The notes under the pieces: generated by a model
What the model was told of the DNA's origin: nothing
Databases searched by the model: none
Seen by the model: the letters and a program-made list of their open reading frames with translations, nothing else
In this document: piece by piece, positions 8,617 through 17,842 of the stretch
Position numbering within the stretch: position 1 is the stretch's first letter
Layout of the letters: each line of letters opens with the position of its first letter
Translations under genes and position numbers: made by a program
Assembly: GCA_003134555.1 (NCBI GenBank)
Contig: PLBO01000135.1
Location: 1 to 64,000, forward strand
From: Actinomycetota bacterium
GTDB lineage: Bacteria > Actinomycetota > Acidimicrobiia > IMCC26256 > PALSA-610
Length of the DNA stretch: 64,000 nt
Reading direction: 5' to 3'

Positions 8617-10752
8617 ATGACGGACGCGGGTGCAATCACGCGGTCGTGGTTCGACGCGAACGTGCGAGGCCGATCCGGTCTCCGTTTCGGCGTTGTGTGC
8701 ACCGTCGCGGTGTTGTTCACGGCGGGACTCGTAGGCTTCGTCAATCGAACGATCGCGTCGGCCGGCCCGACCGCGGTGACGCTGACGGCGCTCGCGACCG
8801 GGTTTCCGCATCCCATCGCGATCGACTACTACGAACCGACGAATCAGGTGATCGTCTCCGACAACTACTCCAACGGCCTGCCTCACAACTTCGACCTCGT
8901 CGCGGCCAACGGCACGTTCAGTGCATTCCCGACGACACCCGTCACCGGGAAGACGAACGAGGTGTACATGACCGCCATCCGCTCGAGCTCATGTGAAGGT
9001 GGCTTCACCGTCGGCGACGTCTATTTCGGCACTGGTGCGCCCGGTCAGATCGGGAGGATCTCGAACGGTGTGGTGACGCCGAACTGGGTCACGCTGCCGG
9101 GCGAAACGGGGCTCTTGCGCGGTGGTCTGTTCCAGGACGTCTACTGCTCCTTTCAGGGCGCCCTCATCGTGAGCACCGACACCGGCCTCGGCACCAAGGG
9201 CAACGTCTGGACCGTGACGTCCGCCGGGGTGACGCACAAGGTTGCGAGCGCAGTCGGAGACACCCTGGAAGGCCCCACCACAGTGCCGAACAACGTGGCG
9301 AAATACGGCCCGTGGGCCGGCAAGATCCTGGTGACGTCGGAGGTGGCGAACACCATCGAGAGTGTCGACAGCGCCGGCACCATCACGACCTACACCGGCT
9401 ATTGCGGGATGGCGAATTGCGTGGGGGGTACCGGCGCCGAGGCCGTCCACATCGTCCCGCCCAATGAGAACTTCTACGGCGTCGACTACGCCGCCTCGAC
9501 CTTGCGCGGTGCTCCCGCGTCTCAGTTCGCGAACATCGTCGGCGACATCGTCGTCGCCACCGAGGTGAAGGGCAGGCTCCTCGACGTGGAGTGGGACCCC
9601 ACCGCCAACTCGGGTGCGGGTGGCTTCAACTCCTATGACCTCCTCACAACGGATGCGCAGCAGTGGGAGGGCACGACCTTCGCCCCGGCTGCCCTGCCCG
9701 GGATCGCGGGCGCCACGCTCAAGATCTGCAAGGTCGCGGGATTCGGTGTGTCGCAGAACACGATGTTCCCGTTCATCATCCAGACGGCGACCGTGACTGC
9801 CCTGTCAAACGCCGTCAACGTCAACACCTTCGCCGGTGCCGGCGTGCTAAACGTCGGCTCGACCGGAGGACTTCCTCCTTCGGGAACCATCTACGTCAAG
9901 ACGAGCACGGGGATCGCAACGCTCACGTACACCGGCGTCACGGGAACGACTCTCACCGGAGTCACGACGACCGTCGGTACCGGCACCCTTGCAACCGGTG
10001 GCGCAGTTTCGCTGACGAAGGTGAGCGTCCCGGCCGGACCCGCGCCCGGCGGGTATTGCGAGCTCGTCGGATCGTTTTCGGGAACCGTCACGATTGTCGA
10101 GGGCGTACCAGGCGGCGATCGCGTGACGGGGATCAGCTCGAATGCCGCGCTCGCCTCGACCACGAACCCCGCCACCGGAACTGCCGCCGTCGTCATGAGC
10201 TCCGGTGTCTCGGTGGTCACCTACACCGACTCGGCGACGACGTCGGGTTATCTCGAGATCTGCAAGAAGGTCGCGCAGGGAACACCCGTTCCGGCTCCAC
10301 CGTTTGTGTTCACCGTCGGAACGCAGCCGGTCGTGGTCCCGGCCGGTGCATGTTCCCCGCCGATCAACGTGGCCGCGGGACCGGCCGTCACAGTCACGGA
10401 AGCGGCGAACCCCGCCTACGCGATGGAAGGGTGCACGGCTCAACCTTTGCCCGCCGTGTGCGACCCGGTGAATCGCACGGCAACCGTCAACGTCGCGGCG
10501 GGCGGCGTCTCGCAGGAGACGATCCTCACCGTAACGAACGGCAAGTGCACGACCGTCACCGACGCAATCATCACCGGGAGTACGTTCAGGTCCGCCACGG
10601 CGCACTTCACACAAGCCGACAAGGGCTCCCCAGTCACCGGAACCGGTATCCCAGCCGGAACAGTGATCAGCACCGTGGTGTCGGCGACGACCGTCGTCAT
10701 GTCTCATGTCGGCACCGCGTCGGCCGTGCCACGGACCATCAAGTTCTGCTGA
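8617..10752 (+). CDS. Large exported protein with propeller-like head and adhesin-type repeats
   Basis: 711 residues, ATG after GGCGGGGGA. An N-terminal hydrophobic signal or anchor lies at about residues 23-45 (FGVVCTVAVLFTAGLVGFVN). Residues 50-365 have beta-propeller-like phrasing (FPHPIAIDYYEPTNQVIVSD, GNVWTVTSAGVTHKVASAVG) typical of NHL/SMP-30-like blades. The C-terminal part carries repeated surface modules: LKICKVAGFGV and LEICKKVAQGTPVPAPPFVF (a Cys-containing prealbumin-like repeat), and a last module with GTGIPAGTVISTVVSATTVV that also occurs three times in the exported protein at 44956. It ends in KFC. Probably cell-surface or secreted; ligand unknown. Confidence 0.7.
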   Translation: MTDAGAITRSWFDANVRGRSGLRFGVVCTVAVLFTAGLVGFVNRTIASAGPTAVTLTALATGFPHPIAIDYYEPTNQVIVSDNYSNGLPHNFDLVAANGTFSAFPTTPVTGKTNEVYMTAIRSSSCEGGFTVGDVYFGTGAPGQIGRISNGVVTPNWVTLPGETGLLRGGLFQDVYCSFQGALIVSTDTGLGTKGNVWTVTSAGVTHKVASAVGDTLEGPTTVPNNVAKYGPWAGKILVTSEVANTIESVDSAGTITTYTGYCGMANCVGGTGAEAVHIVPPNENFYGVDYAASTLRGAPASQFANIVGDIVVATEVKGRLLDVEWDPTANSGAGGFNSYDLLTTDAQQWEGTTFAPAALPGIAGATLKICKVAGFGVSQNTMFPFIIQTATVTALSNAVNVNTFAGAGVLNVGSTGGLPPSGTIYVKTSTGIATLTYTGVTGTTLTGVTTTVGTGTLATGGAVSLTKVSVPAGPAPGGYCELVGSFSGTVTIVEGVPGGDRVTGISSNAALASTTNPATGTAAVVMSSGVSVVTYTDSATTSGYLEICKKVAQGTPVPAPPFVFTVGTQPVVVPAGACSPPINVAAGPAVTVTEAANPAYAMEGCTAQPLPAVCDPVNRTATVNVAAGGVSQETILTVTNGKCTTVTDAIITGSTFRSATAHFTQADKGSPVTGTGIPAGTVISTVVSATTVVMSHVGTASAVPRTIKFC

Positions 10753-11034
10753 TCACCAAATCACAGACGGCGTCTCGCCCGCTCGCGGCCTAACGACCGC
10801 ACGTCAGTGTGGCTCGGAGCGTGTCGATGTCGGGATCGGCCAGTGTCGTGTGGCCAGACTCGTCGTCGCCGCCGGAGGAAGACGTCGTGGATCTCGATTG
10901 CGAGCACTGCGCGCGGGGTCGGGGTGGGCGGAACCAAGCCGTTGGGAAGTTGGTCGGCGTGTTCGCAAGGAACGCCTCCGCGGCTTGTACCGCTTCGTGC
11001 TCGATCCGGTCGGCGTCGGTGGATGCCCGAACCC

Positions 11035-11178
11035 CTAACTGGCGATCGCCTCGCGCACGATCGCGTCGTGTCGTGCCAACGCCACCCGCATCGCGTCGGG
11101 GTCGTCCTCCCACCGGCGCGTCGAGCCCTCGATGTCGGTGAAGAGAAACGTCACCGTGCCCGACGGCTGCACGCCCAT
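11035..11178 (-). pseudogene. Class III adenylate/guanylate cyclase N-terminal fragment
   Basis: 47 codons, too short for the track, begin MGVQPSGTVTFLFTDIEGST and continue RRWEDDPDAMRVALARHDAI before TAG. This is the opening of the actinobacterial class III cyclase homology domain, with the first metal-binding Asp (FTDIEGST). The rest of the roughly 180-residue catalytic domain is missing; the following open frame to 10790 has no cyclase features. Confidence 0.7.
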
Positions 11179-11364
11179 GGACGAGAGCGCCTCACAGCAC
11201 CCGTGCGCTCGCTAGGACACGGCGAAGCACTCACGTCCAAAGGAGCAGAGCAATGTGCCGCCGGCGACTGCGCGCGCGAGCGCTCACTATTGCGACATTT
11301 CGTACGCTTGCATCGCGCGTGGTGTCGTGAATTCTGCCGCGGATGTCCGTACTGGGCGGGACGT

Positions 11365-11769
11365 TCATCCCTGGCGGATCAGCCGTCGGAGAAGCCGCAC
11401 CGCTGCCGGCCCTTCACCCACGCGATAGGACTCTGATACATAGCGGGCCACCTCAGGTGCTTTGAGGATCGCCGCGATGAGGAGGCCGATCGCCGCCACC
11501 CATGTCGCCGACAACAAGACGAGTGGCACCTCCGGACTTCCATCGGCGAACCACGACCGCAACACGGTCGGCGCCGCCCAGCCGACGAACACCACCAGCC
11601 AGCCGACCAACAGCAGCCCTGCCCCCAGCGTGCGCCACCCCTTGCCCGAGTGTCGCTCGTTGCTGGCGAGCACGTTGCGCGCATAGCCGAGCAGCGCGCC
11701 CACACCCAGAATCGACGGGCCGCCCGCCAACGTGAGCAGCGCCTTGGCCGTGTCGTTGGGTGATGCCAT
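11365..11769 (-). CDS. Small membrane protein with three predicted TM segments
   Basis: 134 residues from MASPNDTAKALLTLAGG. Hydrophobic segments lie at about 14-30, 46-68 (LGAGLLLVGWLVVFVGWAAP) and 80-102 (VPLVLLSATWVAAIGLLIAA), with a basic C-terminus (AAVRLLRRLIRQG). The start ATG lies 6 bp past the stop of a truncated reading frame at 11776, suggesting it was once downstream in that operon. Family not recognised. Confidence 0.55.
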   Translation of the reverse strand: MASPNDTAKALLTLAGGPSILGVGALLGYARNVLASNERHSGKGWRTLGAGLLLVGWLVVFVGWAAPTVLRSWFADGSPEVPLVLLSATWVAAIGLLIAAILKAPEVARYVSESYRVGEGPAAVRLLRRLIRQG

Positions 11770-11775
11770 GGCAAG

Positions 11776-11880
11776 CTACTTCGCCGGGAGTTGATCTTTC
11801 GGGAAGTCGTCGCCGACCACGACCTTCCACGGCTTCTTCGGGTCGCCGAGCACCGTCGCGACATTGGGCGCAACGCGGGG
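11776..11880 (-). pseudogene. 3' end of an unidentified gene
   Basis: The frame reads VAPNVATVLGDPKKPWKVVV then GDDFPKDQLPAK and TAG, clearly protein-like, ending just before the small membrane-protein gene. It is cut off where the glycosyltransferase stops at 11888, so only the last 32 or so codons remain. Confidence 0.4.
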
Positions 11881-11887
11881 CGTCGCC

Positions 11888-13117
11888 CTATGGGCGCCGG
11901 ACGGCTCGCCGCAATGCGGCCGCCACCTCAACCACATTCCGATCGATCAGGCCGTGAGAGGCTACGCAGCGCCTCGCCCGGGAACCGATCTTGCTTCGCA
12001 TTGCGGGATCTGCCGCCAACTGACGCGCGAAGCGGCTGAGAAGATCATTGGAAGTCGCGACGTATCCCGCGGCGCAACATCGAATCTGGCGCTCGATCCC
12101 TCCTACGTCGCGACCAACAACGGGTCGGCCCTTCCACATTGCCTCCGCGACAGCTAGGCCATAACCCTCCGCTCGGCTCATCGCGAGGTGAACGTCGCCC
12201 GCACACTGAACGAGCCCGGTCAGACGTTGAGCCTTGTCATTCTGGTCCGATGGAAGCGACCAAACATGCATGCGGCGACGAAGGTCGTCCCGTTGTGCCT
12301 CCCTCTCGGTCATGGTCGCGATAAGTGTTTCGTCTGACTGTGCTGTATTGGACGACGCGCCAGCGAGAAGTATGTGTGCTGTCGGAAGCGAGTTCAGTAC
12401 TGGAGTAGCGACGCGAAGCGCCGCAACGGGGTCCTTCAGCGGCGCCCATCGCGCAAGTTGGACTAGCAACACGTCGGCCGCGTCGAGCGAGCCGGCATCG
12501 TCGGAATGAATCTCGACCCGGTCCGGCAGGCCGGCCAACTCGCGTCGCGCCTCAGATGGCTCCATCTGTGTCGCGTTCTTGACAGTCAGTCGGTCGATTC
12601 CGGGCCGTACCTCATAAACGCTCGCGCCGAGGTTCGAGGGAACGTAGCGTTGGTCGTGCACGATTATTAGAGCGCAATCCTGGAGATAGCTGCCCACCAG
12701 CGACCAGAACTGGCGCGTATACGCGTTCGGTGTCGTCGTTCCGAGGTGAAGGCGCCAGACTACTGGTAGGTTGAGTTTGGCTAAGACGGGCGCGAGTCCA
12801 AGCGTGTGAGGATCGTGGAGCACGACGACATCGATGTGGGACCCGAGAAGCTCCTGTTCCACGGGCATGGCCGCGATGTCGGTGGTGAGCGCCTGTCGAA
12901 TCTCGTCGTGAGAGATCGAAATGTCCGGCGCTGCGCCGTAGCACAACATGTTGAGCGCGCGGGCCGTGTCGAAGGCGCGCTCGCTTGGCATCGCTAGTCG
13001 CAGCCAGCGACGGTGGACGCCCCAGTGATGTCCGTACCGACTCTCGCCACGGAGTAGCTCAGCCAGACCGCCTTCGGTGTGGCCGACGGTGATGTCGGTA
13101 GCGTTGATGTCGGTCAT
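11888..13117 (-). CDS. GT4-type glycosyltransferase (trehalose synthase TreT-like)
   Basis: 409 residues, two Rossmann domains. Near the N-terminus, GGLAELLRGESRYGHHWGVH resembles the acceptor-binding opening of TreT/trehalose-phosphorylase-type GT4 enzymes. VVVLHDPHTLGLAPVL and VVWRLHLGTT close the first domain. The second contains VLLVQLARWAPLKDPVAALR and the GT4 signature SRAEGYGLAVAEAMWKGRPV followed by VGRDVGGIERQI, with the E-x7-E pair that contacts the nucleotide sugar. TreT joins ADP- or UDP-glucose to glucose; the substrate here is inferred only from family resemblance. It is cytosolic and has no sugar-metabolism neighbours. GC and codon usage fit the surroundings. Confidence 0.75.
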   Translation of the reverse strand: MTDINATDITVGHTEGGLAELLRGESRYGHHWGVHRRWLRLAMPSERAFDTARALNMLCYGAAPDISISHDEIRQALTTDIAAMPVEQELLGSHIDVVVLHDPHTLGLAPVLAKLNLPVVWRLHLGTTTPNAYTRQFWSLVGSYLQDCALIIVHDQRYVPSNLGASVYEVRPGIDRLTVKNATQMEPSEARRELAGLPDRVEIHSDDAGSLDAADVLLVQLARWAPLKDPVAALRVATPVLNSLPTAHILLAGASSNTAQSDETLIATMTEREAQRDDLRRRMHVWSLPSDQNDKAQRLTGLVQCAGDVHLAMSRAEGYGLAVAEAMWKGRPVVGRDVGGIERQIRCCAAGYVATSNDLLSRFARQLAADPAMRSKIGSRARRCVASHGLIDRNVVEVAAALRRAVRRP

Positions 13118-13234
13118 CTCGCCGGACCCGAACGATTGAGCAGTGACGTTTGGCGTAGGTACACATGGCTGCCGGTCACCCGTCGTATAGGACCGATGGG
13201 TTAGATGTTACCACTGATTCAGATATGGACAGTC

Positions 13235-13756
13235 TCAGGAGGGCTTTGGGCCCGCAGGCAACCAGTTGTTGGTGTAGGGATTCGCGTCCGACGTATCCTT
13301 GGTTGCATACTCGGGCAGGATGAACCAGAACCGGCCATGGTGCAGACCATCTTGGGTGATATCGCACCACCCTGATTCCTCGAACAGTTGCACGACCTCT
13401 GGTAACTGGGGGCATTCAACGCCACGATTCGTCCAATCAGCAAAACACTTGAATTGAAGCCCACTGTTGAGTGGGTACGAAACGCGAAGCCGGCGAAGCG
13501 CGTGCGCCGCGATTGTGAACGTCAGACCACGATTTAGTAGCGGCGCCGCGTCGGGCCCTTCGCGCACCAGCAACAAGGAGAATCGGAACGGAAGAGCCGC
13601 GACAGCGTCCGAGAGCCGTAGCTCGATCGTGACCCAGCCGCGACCGCGCCGTCTGCTGACGGCCTTGGATGCGTAGCCCAGGACCCCAACGATCCCGACG
13701 ACGGCGACTCCGCCAACGATGGCAACGATGATTTCAGTCGTGCTGCTGGCTGCCAC
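13235..13756 (-). CDS. Single-pass membrane-anchored protein
   Basis: 173 residues from a GTG start (VAASSTTEIIVAIVGG) with GGGGGG 6 nt upstream; the track's ATG start would add about 110 low-complexity residues. One transmembrane helix lies at residues 7-27 (EIIVAIVGGVAVVGIVGVLG), followed by basic residues (SRRRGRG). The rest is a beta-rich cytosolic domain (WVTIELRLSDAVAALPFRFS ... SGWCDITQDGLHHGRFWFIL). No family recognised. It stands alone. Confidence 0.55.
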   Translation of the reverse strand: MAASSTTEIIVAIVGGVAVVGIVGVLGYASKAVSRRRGRGWVTIELRLSDAVAALPFRFSLLLVREGPDAAPLLNRGLTFTIAAHALRRLRVSYPLNSGLQFKCFADWTNRGVECPQLPEVVQLFEESGWCDITQDGLHHGRFWFILPEYATKDTSDANPYTNNWLPAGPKPS

Positions 13757-14173
13757 GTAGGTCCCCCCGGCGGCAATGGGCGCGGGTGACAGTATACGCC
13801 CCTGCCGATAGTCGGTCCTTGGTGTCTCTGGTGCCGGCTGCGGTTGTGACTCCTGTATGTCGCGGCCACGCCAGTGCGAACAGGGCAATCCAGATGCCCC
13901 GAGGTTGCCCTCGAGCGCGCCGGCGCCGGCCGCAGCTTTCGGACGCCCTCGGCCCGCGCGTTCGAACGTTGGTGCACGCGCTGCGCGCGCTGTCTGCGTG
14001 GCAGCGTTCCCCTGGTGGGTCAAGGGTTCGAAGAGCCGTGCGTTGCCGTTTGCCACCGTTTGCAGTGGTGGGTCTTCATGAGCTCTCACGTCACCGGTAG
14101 CGGTCCGGTTGCCGCGGCGGCGTTCGCCGCGGTTGTAGGACGGACCCTGTCGCGACCGGGGCGAGGTGGCATT

Positions 14174-14830
14174 TCATGTTGCGGTGGTCCAGTCGGTGGC
14201 GATTTCTTGTTGCGCTTGGTTGAGCGGGACGGTTCCTGCGCAGACTTCGCGGTGGAGTCGGTTCTCGATGACGTCTTTGGATTCTGCGCCCTCGCCGGCC
14301 GGGAGAAACTGCGCGTCGCGTCGTTCCCACGCTTCGAGCCACAGGTTCTTGGGGTCGGTGGGGTTGCCGCCGAGCTCGAGGCTGATGAGGTGGTCGAGCT
14401 CGTAGTCGCTGGGCGTCCCAGGCAGGTGTTCGCCGGTGACTTGATACGTCGTGCCGTTTGGTGCGGTGATGGTGCCGCCGTTGCCGATCTCGAGTTTCTT
14501 GAGCTTGTTGGTGTACGAGGTCGGTGGTCGGACGGTCTTGGTGCTGAACGTGCGGGAGCACAAGCGTGCGGTGGTGAGTGTTGGGTCGATGGCTCCGGGG
14601 TGGAGCACGGAGTCCGGTTTGACGAGCGCGAGGAGGGGGACTTGACGGGTGCTGGTCGAAGTGAGACCGGTCGTCTCGGTCGTGCTTGTCGCCGTCGTGG
14701 TCGTTGTGGTGCGGGTTCGATGGTGGCTATCAACTATGGCGAGCGCGCCGCCGCCGGTTGCAAGCCCGAGCCCGAGCAGGATGCCGAGGACGCTGGTCTG
14801 TCGTGACCACAAGCTTGCCGATCGGCTCAC
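14174..14830 (-). CDS. Exported HNH-like nuclease-fold protein
   Basis: 218 residues from GTG, which overlaps the stop of the upstream gene (GTGA), so it is translationally coupled; the track start is longer. A signal or anchor lies at residues 12-35 (SVLGILLGLGLATGGGALAI), then a Thr/Ser-rich linker. The C-terminal domain contains DYELDHLISLELGGNPTDPK followed by NLWLEAW, a conserved block of exported HNH-like proteins in which the Asp-His pair and the Asn of NLW resemble the beta-beta-alpha metal core. KDVIENRLHREVCAGTVPLN and a terminal QQEIATDW complete the family pattern. Nuclease activity is inferred. Same operon as the TM-TIG gene. Confidence 0.7.
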   Translation of the reverse strand: MSRSASLWSRQTSVLGILLGLGLATGGGALAIVDSHHRTRTTTTTTATSTTETTGLTSTSTRQVPLLALVKPDSVLHPGAIDPTLTTARLCSRTFSTKTVRPPTSYTNKLKKLEIGNGGTITAPNGTTYQVTGEHLPGTPSDYELDHLISLELGGNPTDPKNLWLEAWERRDAQFLPAGEGAESKDVIENRLHREVCAGTVPLNQAQQEIATDWTTAT

Positions 14831-15588
14831 CGCCTGACCCCAACCGTTGCTGATGGCGATGCCACGCCGTCGCTGTCGAGGATCACGATCGTGGCGGTCG
14901 ACCCGTCGCCAATCGCGGTGACCGCTGCAGGAGTGAGTTGGGCAGTGACGCGATTGTCTTGCCATTCGGTGATTTGGAGTGGCTGGCCCTGTAGTAGCGC
15001 CTGGCGTTTGCTCGGGTCTTGGTTGTTCGCGGGCCCGGGCCCGAAACCGGTCCCGACAATGGTGATCACGGTGATCACATCGGTGACGAAGGGGTCTGGG
15101 ATGACCCGCGCAATGCTGGACGTGATATCGGTTTCGAGGGCCTTCTTTGTTGTGTAGGTGACGACGGCGACGCCGGACAATGCCAGCAGTGTCGGCGGAA
15201 GGTTTGGCAAACCCAACGCCGGATGACCGAGCAATTGCACACCGAAATATGTCAAGGTCAACAAGGTGAATCCGAAGTACTGGAAGTCGATCAGATCAGC
15301 GTCGCCCTGATCGTTGGTGACGATCTCAGCGGCTGCGCGCGCGACGCCGCTGAACATTGGCGGCCGTACCGCCGGCCTGGACAGCGCCGTCACCCGCGGG
15401 CGGTGCTCCGTTCCCGTCTCGACCGCCACCGGCGATTGCGGCTACGCCGCCACTCGCGTCGGCACCGTCACCGCCTCCTGCGTTTCCTCCACCCGCGCCG
15501 CCGCCGGTGATCGGCGGTTTGGTGAGCGTGCCATTGGCGATCTTGTTGACCGTGAGGGCCTTCGCCGCAACGGCCGCGGTCAACGGAA
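14827..15588 (-). pseudogene. Membrane protein with C-terminal IPT/TIG domain, frameshifted and IS-truncated
   Basis: Two frames must be joined near 15350. The upstream frame reads TAAVAAKALTVNKIANGTLT then a Gly/Ala-rich linker. The downstream frame contains DADLIDFQYFGFTLLTLTYF and LPNLPPTLLALSGVAVVTYT-TKKAL, parallel to the intact paralogue at 3707-4477. Unlike the paralogue it carries a C-terminal immunoglobulin-like TIG domain (VITIVGTGFGPGPANNQD ... LDSDGVASPSATVGVRR). The N-terminal membrane part is removed exactly at the left end of an IS3 fragment. The 3' half is still coupled to the HNH-like gene. Confidence 0.65.
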
Positions 15589-15790
15589 TGATTCGGCCTG
15601 GTATCCGCGGGTGCTCCCTGCCTTGGAAACGAGGATGGAGCTATGGCAACCAGTGGAACGCGGCGTAGGCCGCAGAAGTATCCGGATGAGCTGCGTGAGC
15701 GGGCGGTCCGGATGGTGTTGGAGGTCCGGCGCGAGACCGGCGAACGGCATGGGACGATCACCCGTGTGGCTCGTGAACTCGGGGTCGGCG
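15589..15790 (+). mobile_element. 202-bp left end of the IS3 element found intact at 48568
   Basis: Starts at the terminal repeat TGATTCGGCCTGG and matches 48568-48769 without a difference I could find, including the orfA start (MATSGTRRRPQKYPDELRER). Identity ends abruptly inside orfA. The missing right part, plus flanking DNA, was probably lost by an IS-adjacent deletion. Confidence 0.85.
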
Positions 15791-15948
15791 ACGCGATCCG
15801 CGCGTCCGAGCTCTCGGACGGTTGGGAGCGGCGCCTCGGCGGTGACGGGTCGTGTGAGGATCGGACCGTGCAGTTGGGCGATGAGCCAACCGGCGGAGAA
15901 AGCAGCGCAGACGGTCGGGCTGTTGGGCGCAGCGTTGCTTGTGGTCAT
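15791..15948 (-). pseudogene. 5' end of an unidentified gene coupled to the phosphoesterase
   Basis: Starts MTTSNAAPNSPTVCAAFSAG, its ATG overlapping the phosphoesterase stop (ATGA), and runs about 53 codons (GWLIAQLHGPILTRPVTAEA...) until it meets the IS3 fragment at 15790. The track ORF continuing to 15580 is read-through into IS DNA. Family unknown; it was once the next gene in the operon. Confidence 0.45.
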
Positions 15949-17516
15949 GTCGTGGGGTCCTGGGTCGCGGTTGCGTCGGGGCGAGGCGTCGTCGACGGCG
16001 GAATGGTCCGGCTGATGAGACCGGCTGCTTGCGCGGCGCGCACGCGACGCGAGACGGCGGGAGTAGCCGGCGGCCAGGCCGTCGCGGGGGCCGGCAGCGT
16101 GGGCGGGACTAGGAACGCGGGCGGTGCGTGGAGGTCGATCATGTCGAGCGGGGCGACGGCGGCCCGGTCGCGTTCGGTGAGCGGCGGCAGGTTCCACTTT
16201 TGTTCGATCAGTTTCAAGACTGAGGTGTGGTCGTAAGCGGTGGATGAGACGTAGCCCGGCTTGGCGTACGGCGACACGACGACCGCGGGGACCCGGAACC
16301 CGTAGCGGTCGTAACGGCCGGCGCCGGTGTCGATGGCTTGGAGTTTCTTCCACATGCCGAGCTTTTGGAGGAGCCAACGCAATGGTCCACCCGAAGTGAG
16401 CAAGCTGCGCGGAAGCACAGTGTCGGGTTCAACTGCGGGAGGCGGCGGGACATGGTCGTAATAGCCACCGTGTTCGTCGTAGAGCCAGACGAGCAGCGTC
16501 TGCGGCCAGCCCGGGCCGTGCATGACCGCATCCACGACCGCAGCCGCAAATCCTTCGCCGAGCTGAACGTCTTGCGGGTTCTCTTCTGAGCAGGAACGGA
16601 AGTCGGGGTCGACGATGCTGACGGCCGGGAGCTTGCCGCTGGCCGCTTGGGTGAAGAACCGGTCGATGCTGCGCAGGTGACGTAGGGCGCGCCACGCTCC
16701 GAGCGGGTAGACGTTGGCGGTGTATTGCAGGTTGCCTTGCGCGATATTCAGCAGGCTCGGAAAGATGTTCGCGAGTGCCAGTCCGATGCCACGTAGGCCG
16801 CGCGCAAACAGGCGTTTGAACAGTGCCCGGAATGGCTTGACGTGGTGGTAGTTCGTCCACGAGATGCCGTGTCGGTCGAGCAGGTCGAAGATCGTCCCGT
16901 TGGGGGGATAATCGATCATGCCGAGGGGGACGTCGTCGATGAGCCCGTTTGCGGTCCCGGCAAGGAGGAACCGTCGGTTCGGGAACGTCGGCCCGAGGCA
17001 TGGGCTGTACCACCGGTCAGCTAACGGGAACGTGCGCGCCAGCCCCGCGTAGAACGGGAGATCCTCGGCGGTCCAATAGCCCATCGCGAGCGAACCGTCG
17101 CCGCCGGGAACCGTTTGTTCGATACTCGAGACGAAGCCGTCGTTGGCGCCATCCGCGAACTGCAGATGAGCTGCGTGCCAACTCTGGCTCGGGACGCCCG
17201 AATGCTGCACCGTCGATCCGAACCGAAACGCTCGCGTCTCACCGGATTTACCGGTGTTTGTCGCGGTTGGCTGTCCGTCCGCTCCGAGTGTGAACCCGTC
17301 GCCGTGACCCAGCATTCCGAAGTAGTTATCGAACGAATGGTTCTCCATCATCAATACGACGATGTGAGCGATCTCGGGAAGGCGGTCGGTACCCGCCGGC
17401 AACGACGGGTCAGGCAGGCGGTCAGCGTCGCTCGTCTTGTCGCGGCGACGGAGATGCCAGTGAGCACCGATCCGGTCGAGTGGCGAGACCATGGCGACAT
17501 CATGCACCGAGTCCAA
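15945..17516 (-). CDS. Phosphoesterase family protein (phospholipase C / acid phosphatase-like)
   Basis: 523 residues. The catalytic opening IAHIVVLMMENHSFDNYFGM (about residues 48-67) is the signature of PF04185 phosphoesterases, where Glu-Asn of ENHSFD bind metal. Further motifs are FPLADRWYSPCLGPTFPNRR, SIVDPDFRSCSEENPQD, LLVWLYDEHGGYYDHVPPP (DEHGG) and RVPAVVVSPYAKPGYVS with a late DHTSVLKLIEQKWNLPPL. These match phospholipase C/AcpA-like enzymes that hydrolyse phospholipids or phosphomonoesters. No classical signal peptide is evident; the start may be the ATG at Met9 (MVSPLDRIGAHWH). The downstream coupled gene is truncated by an IS end. Family call very secure; substrate not determinable. 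Confidence 0.9.
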   Translation of the reverse strand: MDSVHDVAMVSPLDRIGAHWHLRRRDKTSDADRLPDPSLPAGTDRLPEIAHIVVLMMENHSFDNYFGMLGHGDGFTLGADGQPTATNTGKSGETRAFRFGSTVQHSGVPSQSWHAAHLQFADGANDGFVSSIEQTVPGGDGSLAMGYWTAEDLPFYAGLARTFPLADRWYSPCLGPTFPNRRFLLAGTANGLIDDVPLGMIDYPPNGTIFDLLDRHGISWTNYHHVKPFRALFKRLFARGLRGIGLALANIFPSLLNIAQGNLQYTANVYPLGAWRALRHLRSIDRFFTQAASGKLPAVSIVDPDFRSCSEENPQDVQLGEGFAAAVVDAVMHGPGWPQTLLVWLYDEHGGYYDHVPPPPAVEPDTVLPRSLLTSGGPLRWLLQKLGMWKKLQAIDTGAGRYDRYGFRVPAVVVSPYAKPGYVSSTAYDHTSVLKLIEQKWNLPPLTERDRAAVAPLDMIDLHAPPAFLVPPTLPAPATAWPPATPAVSRRVRAAQAAGLISRTIPPSTTPRPDATATQDPTT

Positions 17517-17842
17517 TCTCGCTGCACGTGCTGATCATTCAGGCGCGGTTTCCCGTAAGAAGCGGTGGTAGCTGAGGTGAACAAACGGAAATCGTCAAGT
17601 CCGGTGCCACACGCAAACCGCAACGTGCTCGGGAGCTGATGCCACTACACAGCCCGCACTCTGCTGCGTCGGTTGACAAGCGATGACGGGGCCGACGATG
17701 TTTTCGGACGAGTTGGCGGGGTTTGCGATGCGGGGTTCGAGCGAGTGCTGGGGCACGGTTTCTACCTGGACTAGACCGGTGCTGCCTGCGATCCAATCGC
17801 TGAGCGGGATCAAGAACGGCCAGTGATCTCGCGGACTCTTCG
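17517..17842. other. Intergenic stretch, no supported gene
   Basis: Lies between divergent genes and must contain promoters for both, but no convincing -35/-10 pair stands out. A minus-strand open frame (DHWPFLIPLSDWIAGSTGLV...) looks faintly protein-like without start, ribosome site or homology that I recognise. Confidence 0.3.
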
